NCBI GenBank assembly: GCA_964035575.1
Contig: OZ037916.1
Span: forward strand, 1-64,000
Source: Rhynchopus sp. YZ270_cl-10
Taxonomy: Eukaryota > Euglenozoa > Diplonemea > Diplonemida > Diplonemidae
Direction of reading: 5' to 3'
Length of the DNA: 64,000 bases
The notes beneath the pieces are model-generated. The model was not told the DNA's origin, searched no databases, and was given only the letters and a program-made list of their open reading frames with translations. This document shows, piece by piece, positions 22,550 through 33,172 of the stretch; the first letter of the stretch is position 1; every line of letters starts with the position of its first letter. The position numbers were made by a program, and so were the translations under genes.

Positions 22550-22591
<42 letters not shown>

Positions 22592-22593
<2 letters not shown>

Positions 22594-22603
22594 AGGACAA
22601 GAC

Positions 22604-22605
<2 letters not shown>
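22592..22605 (+). repeat. Left target-site duplication of LINE copy C
   Basis: GAAGGACAAGACAC lies between copy B's poly(A) and copy C's poly(T), and is repeated at 30,794-30,807 on the other side of C. The neighbouring A residues also match, so the duplication is about 14-18 bp. Confidence 0.85.
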
Positions 22606-22655
<50 letters not shown>

Positions 22656-25600
22656 TTATCTACATCCAGTGACAGAGGGGGTACTTACTAGTCAAGCGAG
22701 TATGTAAACAGCTAGATGTCCAGACAAGGGCACTTTACTATTGTACTGGCAAGACAGTGCCTGAAAACACAGTTAGTGGCACTAAAATAGAAAGCATGTG
22801 GGACAACTACAACCAACACTTCCCTGCAAATAAGCAAAAGGGTCGTATGTGAGTGCAATTTTTCCCAAAAGGAAAAGGGGAGGGGATGGGACGGGAGGGT
22901 TGCTCTGTCTACCGGTGTAGTTTTATTTTGCTTTGTCTTGGGGAGGGGAGGGGAGGAGAAGGAGGGGATTGAGTGAGCCGTTTCCTCTGTAACACACAAA
23001 CAAATAAAAAGGAAGTTCCATAATCTTTTTAGTAGTTTTCTTTTTGGTGAAAATTTTTGAGAACTTCTGTAAGTGTGACCTGACCCGACTGACTGACACC
23101 CAAAGGGGAAAACAACAATAACGCACAACAATATCAACAACAACAATGGTGGGTCTCGTGCTTACCTGTGGTGGTTTTGAAAAATGAAAAATGAAATTGA
23201 CCTTCACAAGGTAAAAATGAAAAACTAAAGGAGTGAAAAAAGGAACTCAAAGGACAAGAGTTCTGTACAAACTCTACTCTACTGCACAATCTATAAAAGT
23301 GGCCCAATGGCTCCTGATGCCACTGGCCTGGCTCTTAGACAGGTCTTACTCCGAGACTGCCCTCTACCCTCGTCCAAGGGCTAAGGGCCGTCGCTGGGGT
23401 AGACCCGTCCTAGCCAGCAGCCAACCAAAAATATTAACAAAAGGAAGGGGAAAGGAAAGGGGGGGGGGGCATGAAAAGAACAAAAAACACAAAATAAAAA
23501 GGGTTTTTTAAAAATAAACATGGGGCAAACTGTCATTCTCTACACGCATCTACACACACACTCTCTCCCTCTAACTCTCACTCTAATCCCTCTTATTCCT
23601 CTTATTCCCCTTTTGCCCCTGCTTTCCTCCGCTCTGTCTCCCCTTCTGTCCACCACCGCGACCATTGCGCCCTCTCTGCACCACCTGGGGCGAGAGCACA
23701 TGCTGCGTCGCTTGTGCCACTGCGTCGGTGAACACGTTCGACGTGTTGGACCTACCCTGAGCTGCATGGCGCTGGGGTCCTTTGGGAGCTGGGGAAGGAG
23801 CAGGTTGGGCGGAGGAGGTTGCATTGCCACGGCCTGCCGATGAGGAGGAGGAAGAAGTGGAGACTGCAGGTTGGGCGATGGAGGTTGTAGTGCCACGGCC
23901 TGCAGAGGTGGAGGAAGAAGAAGAAGAAGAGGAGGCTTGAGGTTGTCGGCCTATTCCCTCTCGAGCCGCTCGTGCCTCATTCTCCCTCCTTGTACTCTCC
24001 GCTGCAAAGGCCTGCCCCCTACTGCTCCGGTTGTCCGTCAGGGCATGCAACGTCGACTTTGCCTTGCACTTTTCCTTAACCGACCACTCATGCAAACCCA
24101 CCACCTTCATCACCTCATACCACTGAGTGAAAGTAGCGGTAGAGAGGGGGAGTGACAACAAGGGTCTGCCATCCTGTTTCTCTCCCTGACGGTAGTGGAA
24201 CAGGGAGATCCACTTCGTCACAGAAGAAGGCACCGGCGACCCCATGGTGAGGCACGGGAAAAGACCCCCCCTCTCCGTCCGCTCCTCCTCCGTCCACATC
24301 CAAGCCTCGCTCTGCGCCCTCAGCAATTCCCTCACCCTCGCTTGCTTCTTCTGGTCAGGGATGCCTTCCACTGACAGAGAATGTGAGCGATCCGCCCCCT
24401 CCATCGCGGTGTCGAGGTCCTCCTCCTGCTCCTGCTCATCATCATCCATCTCCTCCACCTTCACACGCACCTCGGTGTCTGCCGCCTCGGCCTGTCGCCC
24501 CACCTCCTCCTCCAGCTGATCCCGAGAAGGGGTTCCCCAGCTGACCCTGCCTTCCCGAACGACGATGACCGCGCTGGTCTTGCCCCAGGTGTCGCAGTAT
24601 CCGGCCTCCCCTGCTATCTTCCTAACCGCCTTACGGGCGACCACCGACTCCGGGCAATCACCGTCCCCCTCCCCGTTCCCACTCCACGGCTGCTGTGTCG
24701 CCCAGCAGTACAGGAACTCGCCCGGGCACGGAGAAGCACCTTGAGGACCAAAGAGAGCCATCCAGTCGCCGACACAGTCAGGTTCGAGTCCTTCAGGGTC
24801 GTCGCCCACCGCTCTCCGCACCGCATGGCAGGGGAGGAATAGCCGCCCTTCGCACACCACCCCAAAGCACCGCCCGTATGCCACCATGCGTTCTGCCTCC
24901 AGCTGTCGGGAGAGGTTCGCCGCCGTCAACAACAGAGTGGTCGCCTTCTGCTCCGACTCATGCTTAGCTGCGAAGGCGTAATGCCTCTCGCAGCGTTGCC
25001 TGTCGTACTCCGCCCGGAGCGACTCTCCTGCTTCGGGGTGCCGATCGCAGTCTTCCAAGTACTGCGCATGCATCCTCTTCGCGTCCTCTGCGAGTTCCCG
25101 CTTGTGCCTGGCGGTCAGCTCCTCCACACGATGCCTGTCCGCCGCCTTCGCCTGGTCCAGACGCACATTCTGTTCCTCCAGGAAACGACTCAACTCCTGC
25201 TGGCGGTCGCCAAAAGTGCCCCGAAGCGCGGCCAAATCCGGTCCCCACGACCGACGATGCTCCCGCCGTACCTCCAGGGCTTGCTGCCACGCGTCCGACG
25301 CACGCTGCAACGCTTCCTTCTTCTCCTGGTCCGCCTTTTGTTGTTGCTGCTTCTGCTGTTTCCGTTGCTTCTCGTGCTTCTGCTGCTTCTGTTCTGCCTG
25401 CTGCCCCTCTTCGCCCGCCATTGGCATGTCTACCTCCTCGACGTCCTCGCCCTCGGGAGCTGGCACTGCTGGAGAAGGAGCCCGTTTAGGTGGTGGGTCT
25501 CCGCTCCCCTCCGCAGAGGCAGCCTGAGCCGGAACATTCGAGTGCAAAAAAGACAGGGCACTGAAGTATTCCGCCCTGCCAATTTGCGACAGAGGGCAGT

Positions 25601-28600
25601 GCTTGGACCCCTGAGCGCAGTGCAGACATGCCAAGCCACCACACGTGTGACAGCAGAAGTGTGCGTCCGACGCATCGAAGAGCTTGCTGCATTGTTCGCA
25701 CTGCAGGAAAGTGTTCGACGCCTCCGCCTCCCTCGCTCCCACAAAAGCCATGGGGCGCTCTGACTGGCACTCCCCCTTACCACCTGTGGCCTCAAAAGAC
25801 AGGATGTGCTGCTGCAGAGCCGGGTCCATGGTGAGGGGCTCGTAGTGTCCCGGGATACTGCCGGATCCATCTGCCGCATCCTGGTCACCCGAGTGGAGGA
25901 GAAGGACCACTGCCTTAGGCCGTTTTCTTGGCACCATCAGAGAAGGGCGGGCGAACTCGTTGAGGATGACCACAGATACCTCAAGAGCCTCCCCTGCCCC
26001 CGCCACTGCAATGGCATCCGCCCACGTTCGCTGGTCTCCTCTGTCCCCACTCGTCATCAGCCGCTGCCAGACCCCAAAATTAGGGACAGCCGCACTCGAC
26101 AGATCAGCGCGGCCCTGGACCTTCTTCACTGCCGCCTGGCGCAGACCCTCCACCGACAAATCCGTGCGCCCAGTGGCGAAGAGCAAAGCCTCAAAAGCAC
26201 AGTCCCCCGCCACAAACGACCAAGTCACCTTCGAGGCTCCCAGCTTGGCCGCCTGTTCCGTCGCCCGAGGCCTCTGCGCTGCCGGGCACTCACGCAAAAA
26301 CTCCCACTCACGCACCACATCGAGACCCGGCCCTTCCGGAATCACGGTAGCCGAATCGAACCTCCCGGTCCGCTTCCTCGGTGGCTCCACGTGGTCCGGC
26401 TTCACGTCCCTCTTGCGCTTCCCCTGCTGCTCCTCCGACCGGTCTGGAGCAGGACGACTCATATCATCGTCAGGGTTCGCATCATCACAGAGAGGTTCCA
26501 CGGCCCCTGCACTGCGGCGTCCAAACCGGTCCATGTCCTCTGCAGACGGTGCTACATCTACCTCCACACACGGCTCCCGCTTCAGGGTGGCAATCCCTAC
26601 ACACATAGCACCCCGCTCCAGAAAGGAAGATGCGACCTTTTTCTGGTACGCCACCGCAATGCTCTCCCGGATGCGCAACTCTGCCGACCCTGTCAGGTGC
26701 GACGTCTGTCCCGTCGTCAGGCCTCCAAGCTGCGCAATCAAGAGGTTCGCCTCGTCGCCTGCACCCCCGAAGGCTTCAAACACAATAGGGGAGAACTTGG
26801 TGTTGATCTTGTTCAAATCCCGCTCGTGCTTCTCCCGTTTGACCTGGCCCTGGTTCTTCGCCGACCAGCCCACAAACTTCGAGGCCCCTGTTCTGTAGGA
26901 AGGCAAAGTGGGGCACACGTGGGTGATGTCCAAACAACGAGGTCCATTTTCCGCCACTCCTACTGGGAGGTAGACGTCGCCTGGCCGCTTCTTCGACTCC
27001 AAATCCACTCTCACGGTCTCCTCCAAAGCAGGGTCCAAGCCCGCCCCTTGAGCCGCTCTGTACACCGAATCCCGCAAGGCGTTGTGGCGGGCGACGCGGT
27101 GTTTGGAGTAGGGGCAGCCAAAGGTGTGGTCGCCAAAGGAGTCCATGACAACCCTTTTCTGCCCCCCCTGACATGCCGAGCAAGTCGTTCCCTCCGCATG
27201 GATGGCCACCCCTAGTCGGAAACGGGTCACAACCGCAAAGTCCGCTGAAGACATCTGGTTCCTTGCTGAGGGTGTCGCCGTGAGGTACGTCCCAGAAAGC
27301 GGCAGGAGAAGGGACTTCATCCGTGCTCGGTCTCGCATGCAGAGCTGTTGCATCAACTTGTCTGCCTGGGCGTCAATCACCGCAGATGACAGACTCTGCT
27401 GCTCCAGGATCTTCTTCGGCTGAGCCCTGTCCACGTGAAACGCCACCGGTACCCTGGAGTTGTACTCCTCAGCCGCGCTGTTCCATCTCTCCTCATCCCA
27501 GGTGAAGGCAGGGTCCAAGGCCTGCGACAGTTGCAGGTTCCCTGACTGAGAGGCGAGGGACGCAGCCGTCCGATGGTCCACTGTGCGACGGATACCCAGC
27601 CCCCCAAGCGCCACAGGAAGCGCCGCCTGCGCCCTTGCCAACTCCGGCAGCGCCCCATCCGGGTCATGCAGAAGCGCAGCCAGGCACCTGTCAATCAGGT
27701 CGTCAAAAGCCGTCAGGTACTCCGCGCACTGTGGGATACCCCGCATGTAGAACACCATGCGGCAGTAGCCTTCGCAGTATCTCAGTACGTAGAAGGCTGC
27801 CTGGGAGTCCCCGAGGTCCACAAGGGCTTCCAGGTTGCGGCGGGAATCGTCCACCTTCCGGGCCATGTACTCCTCGCAGAAAGCCGCAGACCCAATGGGG
27901 ATGCCCAAGAAATCGAACCCATCCACATCCAACAGCCGAAACCCGCCTTCACCCATGGCGTCCTGTCCACCCTCGTTCAACGTGAACCCCACGGCCTCGA
28001 GATCCTCCTTGGAGACGCCACCAGTGGAGATGAGCTCACACTTGTTCGCGTTCACCTCCAACCCCAGTTCGGAGCTACGAGTGCACAGAACCTGGTACGC
28101 CTCGAAAACCGCCTTAGGGGACCCCCTCAGAGAGCCGTCATCGAGGTACCACAAAGTCCCATCCAGGCCTGGGTGCCCCTTCAGCTCTAGCGCCATCTGG
28201 TGGATGGTCAGGGAGAAGAGAAGCGGGCCCAAGGGATCTCCTTGTTGAGCTCCGCGCTGAGACTTTATGGTATCCCCACCATAGAACAGGCTAGAGTGCT
28301 CCAGGTAACACCATCGCACCCATGGGGCCAGCTCGGGGAGGTTGGCGTCGACCGCTCTTAGCATCGACAGGCGGTCTACGCAGTTGAACGCGTTACGGTA
28401 GTCAATTTTCAAAATGACTTTACCTTTTCCGCGGTTGCGCACGGCGTACTGCGAGATAACATCAGTCGCCACTGCCGCCCCCCTTGCCGTTGCCACCCCC
28501 ACCTGGTTCCCTCGAAGAAGAAGCGTCCTAGCAGGCACCCGCACTCGCGCCGACAGAATCTTTCCCACCAGTCTGCGGAGAGTGTCCCCAACCGCAATCG

Positions 28601-30793
28601 GACGCACGTCCTCCTCCAGGCCCGGCCCCTTTGCAGGCTTCCGGAGAGCCACCAAGTTAGCGCCGGCGAAGAACTCAGCCACCTCCACTGGAGCATTTCC
28701 TCGTGCCAAAGACGTCAACACTGCGGCCAGCGCTGCCAAAGTTCCCTTAGCCCGCCTCTGTAGGCAAAGTGTACGAAGGTGCGCGCCCGTCACGTTCGAG
28801 GGACCCGCCGCCGATGACTTCGGCATGCTCCGCAGGGCCTTCATCACCTCCACCACTGTCACCGGTGGGACCTCCTGAGGCTGTGGCCAATCCGCCTGCT
28901 CCAGGGCCTTGGCATCAGCTGCGGCTGGGTGCTTCGTCTGAAGCTTTTCCAGCGTCGCCGGTGTCTGTGGGGCGAGGCCGTCGCTGGTAGCGCATGACAT
29001 GGCCTGGCTCGGGAGTCCTGCTCTCGCTTTGGCTATGGTGCGCTTCCGTCTCCCTTCGTCAGTGTCTTCATCCGACCACCCAGAGGGCCTTGGCTTCCGC
29101 TCCTCTACCGTTTGCTCCCACAGGGCGACATACTGGCCAGCCTTCCAAGCCTCCAAGTCCTTCCCCCAGGTGCTCGTCAAACGTCGCTCCTGGTCCTTGC
29201 CCCCTCGCTCTGTCCGTGTCCGGTGCAACACTGTGAAGAACAGTGCAAGGCGCTTCCAGGCCACCTCGTCCTGGTACTCCAGGATGTCCATGAGGACCCT
29301 CAGGAAGAGCTCGCTGTACAGCTGCAGGTGTTTGTCTGGGCACCCGCCCTTCAGCTGGATCCTGGTGGTCCCCATGACTTCAAAGGAGGGGAGGTCATCC
29401 TGATCTGTCAGCATTCCTCGACTGGAGGGAGACGGAGCGGTGAAGCCTTCTTCGCCAAAGTGCACCGTACAGGTGTTGCAGACCTCCTTGCTCTGCGGCA
29501 ATAGCATGTCGCACTGATCGTTCGCACAGCGCGACATGCCCAAGTGGCCCAACAGCTCGTCGGGGATGTACGCTCCATCCGCCTGGTGGCGACGCATGTG
29601 CTGCAGCAAGCCCTTACGAGACAGGCCCCCGACCGCATCACTCGAAGACAAAATTCCCGCTCTGCATCCATCAAAGGGGCAGAACACCCGATCCGCATTG
29701 ATGTGCCCCAGCTTGGTAGCCAGGGGGGCGGTGGTGGTGGTGTTGGTGGGGATGATGCCATCCAAATGCGCTGTGTCCAGCACTGCCTGCCGAGCCTCCT
29801 TCCTCATCTTCTCTGCCATCCCCTCCTTGGTCTTCCCCACCTCCGGGACAAGCTCCACTGCCTCAAAGTGAGAGTCACAGAGAGCGATGACGACCGTGGG
29901 AAGTTTCGCTTGGAAGCTCTCCGCGTACGACTTGGCAACTCTTTTGCTACCAGGGGTGATGCGCACGAGGGGGTTCTCTTCCGACGCCTGCACTACCACG
30001 ATGTTGATGCGGGATGCTGTCGCGGTGAGCTGAAGCCCCAAGTGGTTGAGGTGGGCCTCGCCGGTCACACCATTGGCAAACTCCGTCATGGCCTCCTGCG
30101 ACCCCAGCACCTGCACCAGGCGGTTCGACACCTCCACTGCTGTGTCATACAGCTGCTTGCGCATTGCCCTCACGTCCGGCTGCGTGTCGTGGTCCCAGAG
30201 GTGTAGTGCCACATAACCACAATCATTTGTGGACACGTTGGGGATGCGTTTAGCTCCAAACTTCGCCAGAGTCGCGTCCACAGACACCGCTTGCTCTGTA
30301 TACGCAGGAGCGTTCACGTTTGCGCACCCACCGGTCAACGCAAACGGGGACAAGCTGATCGGGTGCTCCGGATCAGCAGGGGCAGGGCGCAGGTCCCAGG
30401 GCGTCACCGCTCGCCACAACAGCGACAGCAAGACCAGTAGGGACACCACCAGCATGCCAAATGCCATCCCGATCCTACGAGTCCACCTGCGTGCAGCCAC
30501 ACGGCGCACCTCCAAGAGAAGAACCCAGCCAAGTGGGCGCGCGACGCCGACCAGTGCCACAAAACCCGCCAAACAACCACCTGCGGACCATGCAACCCAC
30601 ACCCACTCGGCTGCACACACCGACAACTGACCCACCCCCATCACACTGGCCCTCACCAAGCTGGCAGCCACTCGGATCCCTCCGGTCCATCGGCGCACTC
30701 GCTCGCTCGCCCCTTCCAGCCACCGCCATCCTCCCCGAACGCGGCACAGTCCCCGCAGCACACCCACCCCCAGCACCTCCGCGTCCCGAAAAA
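22606..30793 (-). mobile_element. LINE copy C, 5'-truncated
   Basis: This minus-strand copy has 48 T on the plus strand as its poly(A) tail. It is 5'-truncated within the ORF at a point matching copy B near 13,045 (TTTCGGGACGCGGAGG), so it lacks the N-terminal repeat. It is flanked by a 14-18 bp duplication. Its 3' end is shorter than those of B and D: the tail follows GATGTAGATAAA directly, and the 28 bp up to GTTGAACAACACC are missing, which suggests use of an earlier polyadenylation or priming point at the A-run there. Small protein differences from A and B show it is a slightly separate lineage. Confidence 0.9.
23583..30793 (-). CDS. LINE polyprotein, N-terminally truncated, copy C
   Basis: The frame is open from the truncation point to its stop at 23,583, about 2,400 codons, and retains the hydrophobic segments, both OTU-like domains, zinc fingers, RT with YLDD, CCHC plus RPGDV endonuclease, RING-like cluster and coiled coil. 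The first in-frame ATG is at 30,641. Its C-terminus differs from A and B (ends ...KGNKRNKRD). Substitutions relative to both A and B include EVDMPMAG for EVDTPMAG and an extra residue in PAPDRSEEQ. No stop or frameshift was seen in the retained part. Confidence 0.82.
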
Positions 30794-30807
30794 GAAGGAC
30801 AAGACAC
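30794..30807 (+). repeat. Right target-site duplication of LINE copy C
   Basis: This is the second GAAGGACAAGACAC. It is also the complement of the sequence at the 5' ends of copies A and B, so copy C landed at a LINE 5'-end motif. Confidence 0.85.
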
Positions 30808-30960
30808 ACTACGCCTTGCGCTTCGCCGGCCTGCACCCTCTACCGTTGCCCAGGGACCGCCCCGTGGAGGCGTACAAGGCTCACAATAAAACAAAGGAAA
30901 GGGGGAGGGAGGGTAAAAAGAAAGGACAAGTGTGTTGTAATGTGTAAAAAAATGGTCCCC
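30806..30960 (+). repeat. Inverted second copy of the A/B spacer
   Basis: This is the reverse complement of the spacer at 10,369-10,531, nearly identical (small differences in the GAGGGTGCAGG part and in AGGG repeat number). With the spacer to the left of copy B it forms inverted repeats flanking B plus C. Here the ATGGTCCCC end continues into an 18-bp tandem array instead of a LINE body. Confidence 0.85.
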
Positions 30961-31050
30961 TGTAAAAAAATGGTCCCCTGTAAAAAAATGGTCCCCTGTA
31001 AAAAAATGGTCCCCTGTAAAAAAATGGTCCCCTGTAAAAAAATGGTCCCC
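30943..31050 (+). repeat. 18-bp tandem repeat, six copies
   Basis: Six perfect head-to-tail units of TGTAAAAAAATGGTCCCC. The unit is the distal end of the LINE spacer, present once between copies A and B, so the array arose by amplification of that sequence. Confidence 0.95.
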
Positions 31051-31188
31051 TTTTAGGATTTCGTTTTTGCTGCTATCACAGTTGCAGCCACTGAGGCCTC
31101 TTTTTGGGGTAAAAAAGGGAGGGAGGGAGGGAGGGTAAAAAGAAAGGACAAGTGTGTTGTAATGTGTAAAAAATGGTCCCCTGTAAAG
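31051..31188. repeat. Rearranged scraps of LINE 5' region
   Basis: Short blocks match separate parts of the LINE antisense strand: TTTCGTTTTTGCTGCTATCA (as near 9,907), then GAGGCCTCTTTTTGGGG (as near 10,091), then the spacer end with AAGAAAGGACAAG and ATGGTCCCC. The material between these blocks is missing, so this is a deleted and shuffled LINE remnant. Confidence 0.75.
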
Positions 31189-31437
31189 TAAGGAGCTAAG
31201 GAGCTAAGGAGCTAAGGAGCTAAGGAGCTAAGGAGCTAAGGAGCTAAGGAGCTAAGGAGCTAAGGAGCTAAGGAGCTAAGGAGCTAAGGAGCTAAGGAGC
31301 TAAGGAGCTAAGGAGCTAAGGAGCTAAGGAGCTAAGGAGCTAAGGAGCTAAGGAGCTAAGGAGCTAAGGAGCTAAGGAGCTAAGGAGCTAAGGAGCTAAG
31401 GAGCTAAGGAGCTAAGGAGCTAAGGAGCTAAGGAGCT
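31189..31437. repeat. 8-bp satellite GGAGCTAA, about 31 copies
   Basis: A perfectly regular array of AGCTAAGG/GGAGCTAA units runs for about 248 bp and ends in GGAGCTGTGG. The complementary unit is TTAGCTCC. The lack of any divergence suggests recent expansion. Confidence 0.95.
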
Positions 31438-31550
31438 GTGGAGGTGTGATGTGAGAAAAAAATGTGTAGTGGTGCGGTGTGATGTTTCAGGGGTTAAGTT
31501 TGACACGGTTGTCAATCATGATGACACAGTGAAGCGGGCTTGTTTTCTTT

Positions 31551-31632
31551 TCATTGCGAGCGATTGCTCTCCACATGCGGTGTGGATCCTTACTATGAAG
31601 TGTGAGATTCTCTGCTTTTAATAAGGAAACCC
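31551..31632. repeat. Diverged repeat shared with 58,565-58,680
   Basis: Blocks GATTGCTCTCCAC, ACTATGAA and TTCTCTG occur in the same order and similar spacing here and inside the hAT-like element at 58.2-59.5 kb. This suggests a fragment of the same repeat family. The match is patchy, so only homology is proposed. Confidence 0.5.
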
Positions 31633-32245
31633 AATCTGCAAAAAAAGAAAAGAGAACGATGTGAATTAGTGCCCTGCCTGAATAGGTCACTCATTGGCGG
31701 TATCTTGAGGCAGGGAGTTGAAAACACAAATAAAATACAGTGAGGCAACAAACATCGGGTATAAACTACGTAGAGTTTTGAAATCCCAAAACCCACTATG
31801 TTTTTCCCGCTGATGTTTGTCGTCTTACTGTAGATGATAAAATAGTGTCCAGCCACGTATCCCAATCACGAAGTGTACGTGAAGAAATTGTGGTTGAATT
31901 GATGAGGGTATGTTCTGCCCATGAGTGGGTGTTTCTTTTTCTGCACAAAACACAAACATAAAAAACTGGCCAAAGTAACGAGTTGACATTTGGCTGTCTC
32001 AGGCTCTTTCTGAAGATCATTGGGATGCCACTTCCAGTGACTTCGAGTCTGTTGTTATTTTATTTCATTTTGAAACATTCAAGTTGCAAGAAGTTAAAGC
32101 CTAACGCACTGCTGCGTGACTCTCAGTAAAAGGGTACTTTCATTGAGAAGCAACTGTGTGAAGACTCTTCGGAGGAGTATGTGATAAAACTCAAAAACAC
32201 AAAAATTCGATTGTTGAAATTTTCTGGCACTGTTTTCAACCTCCG

Positions 32246-32338
32246 AAAAGTCGTTTTCTTTGCATTTTTGGGATTTCAGAGTGCGCACTTGTCGCCTTCG
32301 GCCACTCGTGCACACCCGGGATGCAAGAAACGACTTTT
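32246..32338. repeat. Foldback (stem-loop) sequence
   Basis: AAAAGTCGTTTTCTTTGCA at 32,246-32,264 is mirrored by TGCAAGAAACGACTTTT at 32,322-32,338. Inside lies a further GC-rich inverted pair around a CCTTCGG loop. A second short hairpin (CCGTTCC/GGAACGG) follows near 32,429-32,448. It could be a small foldback element or a structured transcript end. Confidence 0.6.
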
Positions 32339-33172
32339 CTTGTCGGTAAAAAATTGCCATTTCTTTCGGGAACAGAAAGCATTGAATGCAAACACAGTGA
32401 GTTTACATGCGTGCTTTCTTTTTTTGAAAACCGTTCCTCCTTGGGAACGGAGCAGGTACAGTCCTGGAAGCTCCAAGAAAATGGAGTCGGTGGGCTTCAG
32501 AGGAAGTTGCCTTCCTAACCGTGCACATAAGGGGGGTGTCGTCACTCACCAATACATCATTGAAATAACATTACCTACTCCAATGCTGATGTACCCTTTT
32601 CGTTTTTTTTTGTTTTTTTGAAAGTTGGAAATATCAAAAAGACATGTCAAGGAGGAAATGAGGACGGCTCCTTGCCAGCTTTTGCCCAAAGACAAGAGCG
32701 TATGAGTTCGATGTTTCGATTTGAGAGGGCGATGATCGCCCCCTCCATCAGAGATAGTATTCTTGTTTCAAAAGACAAGAGATTGTTCAAGCATCACACT
32801 GCTTAGATTCAAAAGCTAAAATAATATGGAAGACAAAAATGCCCAGGGGAGGAGACAGGCCACAAACAGACCACCACCCACAGGAGAGACACGGCTGCCT
32901 GTTACAGTAGCCAGTGATGAGTAAGTAAAGTGAGCCCGTTAAAAACATGGACCTGCTCGAGAGGGGCGGGGGAAGGAAAAACAAAGAACAAGAATCAAAT
33001 AAACTTTGTCAGATTTGTGAGCCTTGTGGCCCACTTCTATCAAGGAACAAAATTGCAGTGCAAACGTCTCGTATGGACACAGCACCAAAAGAGAACGGAG
33101 GGAAAAAAAACAAATTTCAGTGGCGTCAACCACCTTGCATAAAGTTCAGAAAGAAAAATGAGAGCACCTGTT

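Larger units (their letters stand above)
10532..22591 (+). mobile_element. LINE copy B, full length, interrupted by copy D
   Basis: This plus-strand element starts at the shared GTCTTGTCCTTC and carries an intact 3,220-codon ORF and a 3'UTR ending in GTTGAACAACACC plus 41 A (22,551-22,591). The 3'UTR is split: it runs 20,242-20,506, is interrupted by copy D, and resumes at 21,815 with the duplicated TCTCGGAGTA. Without copy D the element is about 10.75 kb, which makes it a very large LINE. Its flanks are inverted copies of each other (GTCTTGTCCTTC on the left, GAAGGACAAGAC on the right), not direct repeats, so no ordinary TSD can be assigned. Confidence 0.9.
31438..33172. other. Gene-poor AT-rich spacer with foldback sequence
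   Basis: No convincing coding region was found: the open frames are short, lack the third-position GC bias of the genes to the right and have no recognisable domains. It holds a diverged repeat at 31,551-31,632 and a foldback structure at 32,246-32,338. Confidence 0.6.

Noticed and set aside
31189-31437. Telomere
   Set aside because: The 8-bp unit is not a known telomere repeat and gene-bearing sequence continues on both sides.
1-31440. LTR retrotransposon or retrovirus-like element
   Set aside because: No LTRs, no aspartic protease, integrase or RNase H; the RT motifs, poly(A) tails and 5' truncations are those of LINEs.
32181-32621. 146-codon frame as a gene
   Set aside because: It overlaps the foldback sequence, lacks GC3 bias and has no recognisable domain.
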